Assembly (NCBI GenBank): GCA_006538405.1
Contig: BJKQ01000005.1
Coordinates: 2,914,001-2,978,000, forward strand
Length of the DNA: 64,000 nt
Direction of reading: 5' to 3'
DNA from: Hansfordia pulvinata
Lineage: Eukaryota; Ascomycota; Sordariomycetes; Xylariales
Shown here: positions 46,012-58,387 of the stretch, one piece after another
Layout: the number at the start of each line of letters is the position of its first letter
Numbering within the stretch: position 1 is the stretch's first letter
Notes under the pieces: model-generated
What the model was told of the DNA's origin: nothing
Databases searched by the model: none
Seen by the model: the letters and a program-made list of their open reading frames with translations, nothing else
Program-made: the position numbers and the translations under genes

Positions 46012-47647
46012 TCAATCAACCTTTTTGTCCGGCAGCTCCTCGAATCGACCCTCTTCCAGCGCAGTCCTCACCGGATTCTCGGCCGATATGACGCCATTTG
46101 CTTTAAGCCTGCAATGTGTTAGCATGCGATTGTCGAGTAACGGGGGTGTTCTCACCTCTCAAACAAGACAAACAGGCGCTCAGCCTCCCTCTCTTTTTCC
46201 TCTTGCGTCATTTCAGGTACGTCAGGCTCCTGCTCCTTATCCAAAAATTGGCCAGTGATCGGATTCACTGGTCTCGTAGACACGTCCTTTGCTTCGGTGG
46301 CATTCTCAGGCACTGGTAGGTCCTTGCTGAACAGGTATCCCGAGGCAAATCCGTACCCCACGTTGGCCACGAACGTCTGCGGGTCCTTGTCGGACATGTC
46401 AAACAACAGGTCGGCTATCGTACTCCGTAGCTGAGGTGTCAAGGCGTTGGTAGTCGTTTTGAGAAGCCAGCTTGGCAATGATTTGCTCTCGCCAAGAACC
46501 TCGGCTCGATCAGACTCTGATGGCAGCAGCTGCGTCCGTATGGATCCCTTCACCTCTGCTGGCGCATATTCATGAATGGCGCGAAGGACCCCTACCAGAG
46601 GGGTGACCATGCCCTCGAGCTGGTCATCCTGATAACGAGCTCGAGATTGGTCAAGCAAGCTGATAAGACGCTCAGAAAGTTTGCCGGGCGAGTCTTCAGG
46701 GAACAGAGAGGCTTGTTCCTCAGCGGCCCCCAGGTCCACATTCAGCAAGGCGTTGACAAGGAATGTGATTGGGCTATCCAGAGGCAGCTTCGTTTGAAAC
46801 CAGTCACTGCTGAGCAAGGTGACTACTGGTGAGACGACGGACGAGAAGTCTGCTGTTTTCTGCGGGCAGTGATGAGAAATGTTGAAGACCAACTTCAGCG
46901 TCTCGACCAACGCCAATTCTTCCATTGGCTCCGTGGACGCCACGCCTTTGGTGCGGCGCTCGACATGTCGACTGAGGATTCTCCCAAGAACCTCACCCAG
47001 CTTATGTTGCTCAACCAATGCGTTTAGATCGATGTTGGTGTTGTAAGTGGTAAGAAATATCAGTCGCGACAATAGGAATTCATCGTCCCTGTTGTCACTA
47101 TCAAGCTTGCCGCAAGCCTTGCCTTGGTACCCCGATTCGACGAACCCCTGACGGGCGGGCTGGTGCAGAAGCATAGCGTTGCAAAGACAACGCAGGGCAT
47201 TCCTGCTTGTGCTCTCCGCATTGCTGTCGAAAGCATGGCGTGTCAGTGTTTCGATGCCCTGCCCAAGTCAGTTCATGTACAGAATAGTGCGGCGGGCGCT
47301 CGGGCCGGCGAACTACCTTTTTCGTGAAGATTGAGTCTGCATCACGAGGGTCTCTGCCGTATATCTTGAGCTCCTCCAGTGCTGCGTCACGTTCTATTTT
47401 GGTAGTTAGGCAGGTGAGCGCAAGGGAGGCGTTGCGGCTGGAATACAGGTGGTACTGACGATCGACAGTGAGGCTTGGCTCGGATAGATCTCGCTCAAGT
47501 TTCTCCATCAAGCCATTTACAGCGGTACGCTTCTCTGTGCGCCAATACCAGTCAGCATGTTGGTGGCTGCGACAGTATGGCGAAGGGGCACAGACCTGGG
47601 CCCTTTCGTGTAGCCGCAGCCATTAGCTGCTGACCGTCGAGCGCCAT
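46012..47647 (-). CDS. ric8: Ric8/synembryn, G-alpha exchange factor and chaperone
   Basis: Four exons give 489 residues: 47596-47647, 47317-47534, 46156-47258 and 46012-46108; all junctions keep phase. The first exon codes 17 residues plus one base. The rest is an armadillo-like helical array: LTRHAFDSNAESTSRNALRCL, DDEFLLSRLIFLTTYNTNIDL, LVETLKLVFNISHH, PITFLVNALLNVDL, TPLVGVLRAIHEYAP. NPITGQFLDKEQEPDVPEMTQEEKEREAERLFVLFERLKANGVI is the conserved C-terminal Ric8 block that grips the G-alpha C-terminus. Ric8 acts in the cytosol, helps fold G-alpha subunits and promotes GDP release; in Neurospora and rice-blast fungus it is needed for growth and development. It is divergent from rif1, with 1.65 kb between them. 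Confidence 0.95.
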
Positions 47648-49296
47648 ATCGACCCGACCCTGTCGCCTCCGTGCTTTGCGGGGATGAGAGCGAGCTAGCA
47701 ACTGCAGTGTCGTTACCTAGTCAATTAGCAAAGCCGAGGCGCCGAGCTGTGGTGCGCAGGCGGTGCGAAGGGGCCAATGGGTAGATTGACGCGCTCTGGA
47801 TTTGAGTGTGGTGATTGGCATCGCAAGAGAGGCAGTCGAAATGGTGGGGGGCGCCGTCTCCGGACATGGCGCTGGCAGTGGCCCAAGTGGCACAAACCCG
47901 AGTGCCCCCTCATTGACCTGACGGGCGTTTTCCGCCCACCACCTGCAGTGCCGTATCCGTGCCGTACAATATGGAACAGCCCGCTTGGGATAATCCGTTA
48001 GCACTGGACGTTTTCCGAAGCGAACCGTAACGCCAGCCACGACCTCGTGCATTCTCATCCAGGGGATCCCACTGGCCTGTGGCTTGCTCAGTGGTAGGTG
48101 TTGAATATTTCTGATAGGTTTGAGTATTTGAGCTGGCAGACCAGACCGTGGGCCGCACCCAAGTCGTGAGTTACGGGGCATCGACGATGAAGACGAAGAA
48201 CGTGTAGCAATGCCGATTACCTGTGGGAATGGGAGATAGTCATAGAGAAAGGACACCTCAAAGTTACAATGGTCTAGACACAAGTGACATGTTTCGAGAT
48301 CGACTCAAGTTGAGCATGGCCTATTCGCCCCGGGGAAGACTACCTCCTAAAGTGCCCAGGCCCCGCTGCCCGTGGCACATCAGCAAGATAAAAGTACGAA
48401 ACAGTAAATCACGGTTGGGAGGCGAAAACCGGGGTGGGTGGCGCGACGGGCGCGTCCTCTTTGGCGTAAAGTGGTTTTCCCGCGTCCCAGCCGTGACTCC
48501 CGCGTTACCTGGCAGGCGCGCTCTGGGAAGTACTGGTGGGTACCTGTGCATGGGAGTCGAGCGGTTTGGGTACTTAGAGATGAATGGAATCTGGCGGACA
48601 GAAGAGGCTGACGTTAGGTAGTCCCTCCCACCCAGCCCCTTATTGGATACTCCGAGGCACTTTAGTCGCCCCAGAGACGCGAAAGTGAAAAGGCCCGTTC
48701 ACGCCCATGCAGGTTACGCGCGACAGGACGCGATCTCTGGCACAGATCCAACTATTCTATGCGCGCAGTTACGAGCGTTGGCCGCCCAGCCCTCGTACAC
48801 CCATCGTCAAGGTCCACCTACGCCTCAGACACTCTTTTCTCCCCAGACAGGGCGCCTCTCCACTGCGCTCGTTGTCATTGTTCGGTCAATGACCGTCTCC
48901 TGCCGTCCATCCCTTCCCTCCCTTTCGATTCTTGACACTCGACTCGGTTCTCGCACACGACCTTACACGACACCTTCGCCCACGTCTGCACCCTCGCTCG
49001 ACTCACGCACTTTGGACGAGCACTCCTCGAGCTGTCACCCGACGACTCGGTGCAAGCCGGGGCCAGCCTAGAGAGACGGACAGTGTAGCGACGGACTCTT
49101 CTGATACATTTCCACATCGCCATCCTCGCCCGGCTTCTCCTACATACATGCCTGCCAACCCAGCCGTCGTCTTCACTTGACTCTCGCCTCACGAGCCTCA
49201 GGCTCGCTGGCCTAGTCCTGGAAGCGGCAGACCTGCTTCCACAGCCGCAGCTTTAGCATTACCGCCAAAGCTCCCCGAGAAGCAATAGCTCAAGCC
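47648..49296. promoter_or_regulatory. Divergent upstream region of ric8 and rif1
   Basis: 1.65 kb. The last 500 bases before rif1 are CT-rich, like a fungal leader. I find no credible gene or named site. Confidence 0.4.
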
Positions 49297-52200
49297 ATGG
49301 TCTCGCAGCCGGATCGAGACCCCAGCGCTTTGGACGCCCTTCCACCTCGCCCGCCCACGCCGCCGCGCGAGAAGCTTGGCGACAGCACACCGAGGCCCGA
49401 CACGCTGCGCACTCGGCGCTCGCTGCACCCTCGGCATTCTCTAAACTCCCGATCCGACCTCCAGACGCCTCCTGGCCATTCCCCTCATTCATCTGATCCC
49501 GCCAGCTCAACATCGGCCCGCATTCGCAAGAGGGTCGACTTCTCTGGCGAGCCACAATACCGCGAGCCTCCCGTCTACGGCGACAAGGAGAATGCTTCCA
49601 AGCATCCCACCCCTGTCTCGTTGCCGGCCTCTTCGGCAGCGTCTACCAAGCCTATAAAATCCATTCTGAAAGCTTCCTCGAGTCTGAACCCCCTGGACCC
49701 TTCAGCTGTCGACGGAAGCCCAGCCCATGCAGATGTTGCAACTATGCTCGAATCCACCATTAAACAGCTCGCTGGAGCAGACCGCCATTCCAAGCTGGAT
49801 GCCTACATGGCTCTCGTTCGCAGCCTCAAGACCTCGAACAATCTCCCAGACCGCATAGCTCTGCAGGACAAGATGGGACTCTTCATGCAGTTTATCCAGC
49901 GAGACGTCACGGTCAAGTTGGAAAATGGCCAGCTTGACTCCAGTCTTGCCAATCACGCCCTCACCCTGCTAGCAACATTCCTGCACTTCCCAGGAATAGG
50001 GTTTACCCTTACCAACGACTTTGGTGTCTTCATCCTGGACCACTGTATTCGATCGTTTGAGGACCATACCACTCCGAAAGATGTGATTCGGCACCTTATG
50101 CAGGTTGCCGCATTCCAGGACTTCTCGCCCAAAGTCATGACCTCTGACCGAGTTGGCCGTTTGATCGCTGCTCTGCATAAAATCGAAGAACACCAGACAG
50201 GCAAGAGCGTCATCATGTCCCGAGTTATCATCTACCGCAGGCTACTCAAACAGTCCAAAACCCACATGTCCACCCATTCCGACTGGCTTCTGGATCTCTT
50301 CACCGACATGCTTAGCAGTATCAAAGAGATCCGCACAGGCGCCATTGCGCTTGGTCTCGAGGCCGCTTTTGCCATTGGCAAAGAGAAGCAGCTGTCTAAA
50401 CGAGTCATGGAAGTTTTGCAGCTCACGGTCGATGAAACCAAATATATCGAGTACTATGTTCAGCGTCTCGATGCCATGGTCCGGGAAAAAACCGAGTCTG
50501 CGGCTGTGCCCCAAGTCTGGAGCGTGGTCGTCCTCCTGTTGAGGTGCCCTGTGGACAAGTGGGAGTTCTTCGCGGACTGGCTGGGCATTATACAGAAATG
50601 CTTCAACAGCAGCGACCACCTGACAAAAGTGGAAGCCAACAAAGCGTGGTGCCGCTTCGTCTACGCTCTTCAATGCCATGAGAACTCCCTCAGCAAAACC
50701 ATCAGCACCGTCTGCCAGCCATTTCTCAGTCAATTGAAACGAAAAGTCACGAACAAACACCAGGATGAGCAGCGACGAGTGGTACTCGGTAGCATTTGCA
50801 ATCTATTCTACTACGCCTTCAAGCCGAACTCAAGTGCGGCACAAATCGACAGTTTCTGGGCAATTGCTGTGCGCCCCTTGATGCAGAGACTAACCTCAGT
50901 GGATGAGACGTCAGAGAAGCTACTGGCTGGGAAGCGGAGCAGTGCCTCGCACGCCACCTCGATACTGACGGGCCTCCTCGACTCGTCTCAGCCCAGAATC
51001 TGGCGGGAGGATCGTGTTGCCGAGGACGCCTTGGCCGCGCCCACTGAGCTGCCTCCGCTAGACCCCAAATGGGTTCGCAAGAACGCGGGCAAGGTCTTTA
51101 CGGTTGTCGAGCCCATCTTTATGCAGTCATTCCTCGATCTCGCTGATGCACAGACTGAAATTTCGGGTCTTTGGAATGCTATCGTTGCTGCTGTCTCAAG
51201 TGCTGCGTCCAAGGAGGTCAAGGTTTCTACCGACACGGCGAATTTTCTGGCTGAAGCCTTCAACCTTATCAACAAAATCTGGTCCTGCGGGATTCCCGAC
51301 ACATCTTCGCAAAACTCTGCGGCGTTTTTGCAAGCAACACAACAATACTTGACATCTATGATCGTCTCGCTGAGGCCACTCCCATTCACGGAGAAGTTGT
51401 TGACAGTGGGCCAGCAGAACACATTCATGCCGGTAGCCACACCCTCACACCGACCCGGGAAAGGGCAAGGTCTGGCAAGGTCTCCTTTGCACCACCTCTT
51501 CACCATGCTGTCCACCAAAGCTCCCGGAATCCCCGAAGATCAGCGCCTCTGTGACTTCTTCAAGTCCGTTTTCGAACCCTTCAGCCTGGCCAAGCCTGTC
51601 CAGGCGCGGCGCGAACTGGGGAATGAGTTGATGCAGCTGTTTCCAATGGACGCCCAGATCCCCTACGCGCCGTGGGCTTTCGTTTCGGAGATCCTCTCAC
51701 AGTTTCTCGACAACAGGCAATCGAGTAATTCCAGCTCTGCTTCGGACAGCGGTCCGCTATTAGGGAACGAGTTCCGTGACGTTGTCAAACATCTTGAAAG
51801 AGGCATCCGATCTACCCCACGCTTGCCATGGGAACAGTGGCAATCGTTATTTCACGGTCTAGTGGCTCATGTGACCGAGGCAACAGGCGACGCGGGGTGT
51901 GCTATTGCGGTAATCGAGCCCATCGCGAAGGTCCTCGTGGAAGTTCTGTCCCGTCCCGAGGGCAACTTCTCTTTGATCACCATGCACAGCGCCCTCGAAA
52001 CGGTTGCGTCGGCAAAACATCCCCGCGATAAGCACGCGCTCGATGCCGCCCGGCGTCGCCTATGGGGCGCCTCCAGCGCTGGACCCAGGTCCGCGTCGGC
52101 GGATCCTTACGACCAATTATACAGACTCCCCGGCCACCTGTTGACAACCTCCTACAGCCAGATCAAGACGCCTGGCGAGGACATCAGCATCCGATCCCTC

Positions 52201-54611
52201 GGTGAAGTTGCTGCCCTTTTGTCAAGGTGCACACCATCGTTGGCCTTGAAGACTTTGGAAAACTCACAAGCAGGTATCTGTGCGTGGGTTCAAGATGCCG
52301 ACGGTCGGTATAGCAGCAAGCGCTCACCGAGGGTCTTTGCAGCCGTGAGTAACGCTCTGATCTTTACTTTGGTATAGTCCTCCATTACTAACAACAATAG
52401 GTCAAATTGCTGTGGGAGCAAGTCAGCACAGCTTTGGGCTCTCAAATCCTGAAGGATGCGCGGTCGAGAATCACATTTGAGCCGCTGCTGTGTGCTGCTT
52501 TTCAAAGCAAGCATACTGACGTGGTCAATGCTGTCTCGACTGTCTGGAACCAAGCACTCGAGCAAGTAGAAGAGGTGGAGTACTCTGAGAGGCTCAAGGA
52601 TATCTTGCTCTCTTTGCGGCCATACGTTGACCTCGTCCTCCCGGGTCTTGATGTATCCTCTCTGCAGTCGACAGATGAGAGGCAGCAGCCCCCATTTATC
52701 GAGTCCCAGGAGACTGAGTCCCCAATTCTGCCTGCCCCTTCAAGCCACGAACAAGTGTCGCAACGCGGACACCCGTCCTCTTCCAGGCGATCGACCCCAG
52801 CAAGAGCCACCAAGCTGTCAGTACCAGCCAAGCGAAGAACCGGGTCGACGCCCCCAGTCACACGATCATCGAAACGGGTCTCGACACCTCGGCTCAGACA
52901 CGACAATTCGCAAATTCATTTCGCTGCGATTGCGTCTTCTTCACCTGCGCTTAATGCGGCTGAATCTCAGCACTTGACTGAGCGCCAGAAAGAGGTTCGG
53001 GAGCGCCAGCGCGAAAATGCCGCTTTATTCCCTGACCTGCAGTCAGATCCGGCAACTACTCAGCAAGATGCACATGCTAAGGAGGCTCCGAGAGCCCATG
53101 AAGTTCAAGAAGTATCAGCATCGACTCCTCAAGGACACCAAAGATTCGAGGACTACATTTCCTCGACCCCTACGCCGAGACGCGGGCAGGCACCGATCAT
53201 GGTGGACGACCACGACATGACGGATGACATACCATCCTCGCCGCCTGAGCCTCGCCGCAACCTGCTTTCGGAAATGAAACCTCGATCGAGAAGCAGCAGC
53301 GTGATGGAAGACTTCCACTTTTCATCTTCGCCCATTTCCGGCTCGCCCACCCCTCACCGGCAAGACCGAATTGCTGATACTATGGCCAAGGCTACGCGGC
53401 GAAGTGCTCGCATCAGAAAGCCTGAAGAAGCCGGGACAGAGGTGCCGTCCTCGATTGGTGCAGGTAAACCCGCCCAGGCTGCCGAGGAGGAAATATCGCA
53501 GTCTGCTGTGGAAGAAGCCGCCAAGTCGCTACAGACTATCCCTGCCAAGTCTATCACACCTCCTCGGGTAGAAGTACCAGCACAGACTCAGAAAACGCCT
53601 CCTTCGGATGATGTCTTCGTCGATGCCCTGGCAAGCCCCACCCGTCGTTCTCCTCGCACGACAAGGAGTACGTCGGCGAAGGCAAACAAGCCCGAGCCTG
53701 TGGAAGAGGACACGGCCAATAAGGAACGGTCTTTTGAAGTCAGCGATGGCGAGGAGAATAGCATGGCTCGCCTTGTCGTCGAGCTGGACTCTCGGCGTTG
53801 CGACCCACTTCCAGACTACTGCCTCAGCTCCCCAGTTCAGCCTGCTGAACCGAGAACAGGCACTGTCGAAAGCATCACAGTGAGAGGGGCCAGCTCCAGA
53901 GGCAAGGGCAAGAGGAAGCAGGGTGTCGAAGCCTCCGTCGCTGCGCTCCCAACTTCTGAAGAGCCCTCTCCTGCCTCATCGGACAACCAGTCGGCGTCGA
54001 AGCGCAAGCGGACTTCGGACAAGGTTCGGGAGTCGAGCAACAAGAAACGCAGACGTCGCAAGCGTGCCGCCACTGGAGATGGCGATGCTGTTGACGAGAG
54101 CCAAGTTTCGTCCGAGGCCCCGTCGTCCCAGGAAAGCGTTGCTGTCGATATCAGCATGGAAGAGGATGTGAGGAAGACAGGCAACATTGCAGATGTCGAG
54201 GCGGAAGCAATTGTGGCAGACCATGGATCACCATCTGCCATGTCGCCCGATACGGATGCTGCCAGTCAGCAACTATGGACCGAGCAGGCTTCGCAGAAGT
54301 CCGAAACAGGCGGCGACGAGCTGGATGCTGTTGAAAATCACGACCACGGAGAGATGGAGCTGGGATTGGACCAACAGCAACAACAACAACAACAACCAGG
54401 AGCAGCAAGCGAACAGCCAGAAGCGGAAGCAGAAGGAGGAGATGATTCGCCCAAGTCGACATTCGAACGAATCACCGCAGCTTTGAAGGGGGGCATGGAC
54501 TGGCTCCGAGGATCATCCTTGTCACGGGAGGAAGCGAACAAGATCGAGGACATGTTCTTCGACTTCAAGAGGGAATTATATCAGGCCGAAAGCCGAGGCC
54601 GGGGTCAATGA
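49297..54611 (+). CDS. rif1: Rif1, telomere length and replication-timing regulator
   Basis: Two exons, 49297-52344 and 52401-54611, give 1752 residues. The N-terminal about 150 residues are disordered and hold two PP1-docking motifs: RVDF at 79-82 and SILK at 122-125, as in yeast and animal Rif1. Between about 145 and 1100 runs the Rif1 HEAT-repeat array (TIKQLAGADRHSKLDAYMALVRSL, HALTLLATFLHFPG, VIIYRRLLKQSK, VWSVVVLLLRCPVDKWEFFADWLGII). The rest is a long disordered tail, rich in Ser/Glu/Lys, with basic KKRRRRKRAA near 1580 and a poly-Gln run near 1670. The family acts in the nucleus: it brings PP1 to origins to delay firing, limits telomere extension and protects breaks. The 56-bp intron lies after AA, and the start is in good context (GCCATGG). 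Confidence 0.96.
54372..54396. repeat. (CAA)n repeat coding poly-Gln in Rif1
   Basis: CAA/CAG run that encodes eight glutamines in the Rif1 C-terminal tail. Confidence 0.85.
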
Positions 54612-56103
54612 GCCAGGTCCGGCGACGGAGGGAAGACGGGCGGCATTGGCGATGACGAGGTATGCACGGAACGGATAGGATGCAAGGCAAGGGTCGTTCT
54701 TTGGACACGATGTGAGCAATGCGAGGTACATAGCGACGGCCGCACGACTTGCAAGGCTGGTGGATCGGTTTGTTTTACCCGGAGGGGCTGATGCATGTGC
54801 AAAATTGGCAAGGCGTTCAATGGCTGGGACAGGATAGGGTATTAGGTGTTAAGTAGCATTTCTTGGGGGCCTGTGGAAGGCCAGAATCAAGTCAAGAATG
54901 ACCTATGACTGGCAGATCAATGTACTGGGCCGGCGAATGTAGCCATCGTATGTCAACTTGACGTACGGTAGGTACGCTCCAGTCTTTGGTGTGTGTGTTT
55001 CTTCGTGTGTGTCGGGACATGTACCTGAAAAGCTGGCTTTAGCTGGTGGTGGCAGTTCGTTCCGGAAGTACCTGCATAAGGCACTTGATCGGGGTAGGTT
55101 AGGTAGTAGCGTTTTACCCCGCGGTTGCAGATCCCTGTCTACCCCTCCCTCCCTGCGTGCACGAGTACTCGTAGCTAATGGCCAGGCCGGAGCGGGCGGG
55201 CGCGTCGAGTGCAATGGATCGGAGGGCAGAGGCGTCCCTCGTTGAATGCAGCTGCCCGTTCGCCGTCAGGTCGGTATAAGAACGAGGTTAAAGTCGTCTA
55301 ATGGTGTTGCTATTCATCGCCCCTTCCCGGACTGCCCATACCGGTTATGGCTGCAGCTGTCTCGCCTACCCCTAGACGATGAGGACCAATGTACCAAGGG
55401 GTACCTAAAGCCGACACGCGATGTGGAAGTCCACTGTTGCTGCTGCAGTACGAGTACATGTAGCATGAGAGCTTCGTGGGCGTGTTTGTCTTTGTCTCCA
55501 ATACAGTAAGATGCGAGTCTGTTGTATACCTACCGTACATAGGCAGTTGTATACATGTAGGTAGCTGAGGACCAAGTGCCCGAATCGGTTGTGACGATGA
55601 ATCTTTGTTTGCATCCATTAGGTATGAAGCAAGTACCCATCCATGCCCGGTCAAGTGTATCGGGGTGTTGGCTTACGGAAGCCATTGCTGGATTGCGGGT
55701 GCCGGATCTGCGCCTGTACATGTGAATGCAACGCAACTCTTAAGAGCTGCCGCCGCGCTTTACGAGTGCATCTACCCTACCTTAGCCAACCCTACCTACC
55801 TACCCGCCGTCCTACCTCCATCCATCCATCTCAAAGTACCTAACCTATATCCAGAGGTCTGTTCACCTGCCTACCGCACATACTTCCTTGGGTATCTCGG
55901 GTCCTCGCAGCTCTGGTTCGCTCGCTCTCACCACTACCTGCTTTGGAAGAACCACCCACCGCGCAGTCCCCGCTACGTCATCTCCTGCTGGGCAACAAAC
56001 CCTCTCACGCCGCCCTCCTACGAGTAGCCCATCTGCAGCTCGGCTCCCGCTGATCGTCCTCTTCTCGATCCGACACATCCAATCCGTCCAACCTTCTGTC
56101 ACC
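54612..56103. other. Intergenic region, no gene seen
   Basis: Contains octamers at 55166, 55449 and 56019, (CTAC)n runs near 55775-55806 and a C/T-rich leader before the next gene. No gene-like frame was recognised. Confidence 0.5.
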
Positions 56104-57235
56104 ATGGTCGAACGCGCCAATAAGCCGACCGCCTTGGCCGCCACCCCGGGCCTGCCCCCGCAGCCCCAGGTCGACTTCTCCGCCGACAACTCGCGCGTCT
56201 CAGCTAGACTGCCAACCGGCGAGAGCGTCGACGTCTTGCTCTACGGTGCCACCGTCACCAGCTGGAAGGACAACGCCGGTAACGAGAAGCTGTGGCTGTC
56301 CGACGCCGCCGCCCTCGACGGCTCCGCCCCTGTCCGAGGCGGCATTCCCCTCGTTTTCCCTGTGAGTCGCCTGAGGCTTCTCTCTTTGTTCCCGAGTCCC
56401 TCCTACTGCCCCCGTGCTGTGCCGGTGCTGACATGCCATGCTACGATACAGGTCTTTGGCCAGGACCCCAACCACCCGCCCACCTCCGCGCTGCCCAGCC
56501 ACGGCTTCGCCCGCCGTTCCCGCTGGGAGTTTCTGGGTAAATCCACTTCCGAGTCCGCCCCGTTGGCTTCGGGCTCGAGAGACGACGCTGTCAAGCTCGA
56601 CTTTGGACTCAGCTCCCCAACCCTCGACGACTCCACCAAGCAGCAGTGGCCCCATGCCTTTTCCCTCATCTACAGCGTCACCCTGAGCCCCCAGGGCCTC
56701 TCCACCAGCATAGTGATCACCAACGATGGTGACAGCGTCTTTGACTACCAGGTCCTCTTGCACACTTATCTCAAGATCAACGTATGCCGAGCCTGCTCAA
56801 GCTCCTTCTCAAGTCCGGTTGCGAACCCTGGCGGAATGCTGACCTTCCACCCCGCTGTAGGACATTACGAAGATCCAGATCGCAGGCCTCGATAGCTACA
56901 GCTACCACGACAAGGTCGCGGGCTCATCCGACACCCAGACTGGCAACGTGACCATTGTTGGCGAGGTGGACCGCGTCTACGGGCGCATCTCGTCCGACTC
57001 GGACGGGCCTGTCGAGGTGCACGAGGGAGACCAGAAGCTGTTCACCATTGCGCGCGATAGCCTTAAGGATGTCGTCGTGTGGAATCCGTGGTCCAACAAG
57101 GCTGCCAGCATTGGCGACTTTGAGCCCAAGGATGGCTACAAGACGATGATCTGCGTCGAGGTGGGCTCGGTCAAGGAATGGCAGAAGCTTGAGCCCGGCG
57201 AGTCCTACGAAGGCGGCCAAGCCATCACGTATTGA
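56104..57235 (+). CDS. Glucose-6-phosphate 1-epimerase (aldose-1-epimerase fold)
   Basis: Three exons, 56104-56361, 56452-56781 and 56861-57235, give 320 residues. LYGATVTSWKDNAGNEKLWLS, RGGIPLVFPVFG, LPSHGFARRSRWEF (with the catalytic-site His), FDYQVLLHTYLKI, VVVWNPWSNKA and MICVEVG are the ordered signatures of the yeast YMR099c-type hexose-6-phosphate mutarotase. It interconverts alpha and beta anomers of glucose-6-phosphate, is cytosolic and feeds glycolysis and the pentose-phosphate route. Introns fall after VFP and after KIN, both at phase 0. The start codon sits in CACCATGG. Confidence 0.95.
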
Positions 57236-57989
57236 CTGCAGGGAGAGCGCCAGCCGGGACTGGGTCTGCAGAGGCTCTGAACTGATAGGTTGAGATTGTC
57301 TCGACCATCTCCCTGCTTCTGTGTCGGGTTTGTGTTTGCAGGGGCGTCGTGTGATAGCTCAGTGACCAGGCAGGGAGGCGTACAACCAGCCATATTGGAT
57401 CGTGTCGCTCCCTTCGAGAATCATCAAGCGATACTGTAATAACCAACGTTTACCAGTAAAGAGGCTTGTCATTGTAGCGCTTGACAGACATTGCCAGGGG
57501 GCCCGTTTATAAACCCACCCTTGCACAGCAACCCCCACGCGGAGGTCTTTCTCCGGGCATCGCCTTCCAAATGGCCCGGGGATTTGGGATCGCGATATGA
57601 GTCCCGCACCCAAAGATGCCAGCGGAGCCTCAGATTGGAAATGTATGCGCAGCGCGGTGGCCGATACCACAAGCAGCTGGAAGCGATTGGCCTGTACGTA
57701 TCCAGATCCATTGAATGTGCAACATGTCGTGGACGTCATGTCGTAACCCGCCTGCCATGACATCACCATAACGACAGACAGCTCCTCGTACCTCAAGGGT
57801 TCTCATCAACCACGGGGGACTGACTGGCTCGCGTTCTACTGCCAGACAGAGCTCCCTTGTTAGATAAAACGCTGTCTCCTCTCTGGGTCGTTATTTCACA
57901 CCATTTACTACAACCTTCACTCACAACGAACGACGTTCACCGCCCCCAAGCCCACCACCACAAACTCAATCACGACAGCCACAGTCAAC
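57236..57989. other. Intergenic region and leader of the small gene
   Basis: The last about 100 bases (57885-57989) are rich in CA and CT, a fungal 5' leader pattern. Nothing else is recognised. Confidence 0.45.
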
Positions 57990-58387
57990 ATGTCCAAGCA
58001 AGGCGGCGACCTGAACGACTGGGCCAAGGACGGCACCTCCGGTTCGTCTCTTCCCCGTGCTACCTCTTCCCCTCCTTCAAGCCGCCCCGCACCGTCCTTT
58101 GCCTTGGCGGCCAGAACTGAACAGCAAGGCTAATCCGTGCACACACAACAGTTCCCGGCGACGCTGGCAAGCAGAACACGATCCCCTCGGTGCCCAACCC
58201 GCACCAGAAGAACCCGGCCGCCGCGGGCGGTCTGGGTGCGCCCGGGCTGGATCAGGCGGCCGACAACGGCCTGCCCGCCGACGTGGACCCCAGCCGCACC
58301 GGGGGCGTCGGCGAGGGCGTCTCCGCCACGGGTCACGACCTGCCGGCCTCGACCATCTCCAAGCCCGGAGGCCGTGGGGGCAAGTAG
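57990..58387 (+). CDS. Small, disordered hydrophilic protein of unknown function
   Basis: Two exons, 57990-58041 and 58152-58387, give 95 residues. The intron (110 bp) begins GTTCGT and splits the Val codon after DGTS. The protein starts MSKQGGDLNDWAKDG and is rich in Gly, Pro, Ala, Asn and Asp, with no hydrophobic segment, cysteine or known domain. The sequence is like other small fungal proteins of the stress or conidiation-linked type, but I cannot name a family. A CA/CT-rich leader and the intron with conserved phase make it a plausible, perhaps highly expressed, gene. Next to it, on the minus strand, is the end of the histidine kinase gene 1.7 kb away, with no obvious link. Confidence 0.7.
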
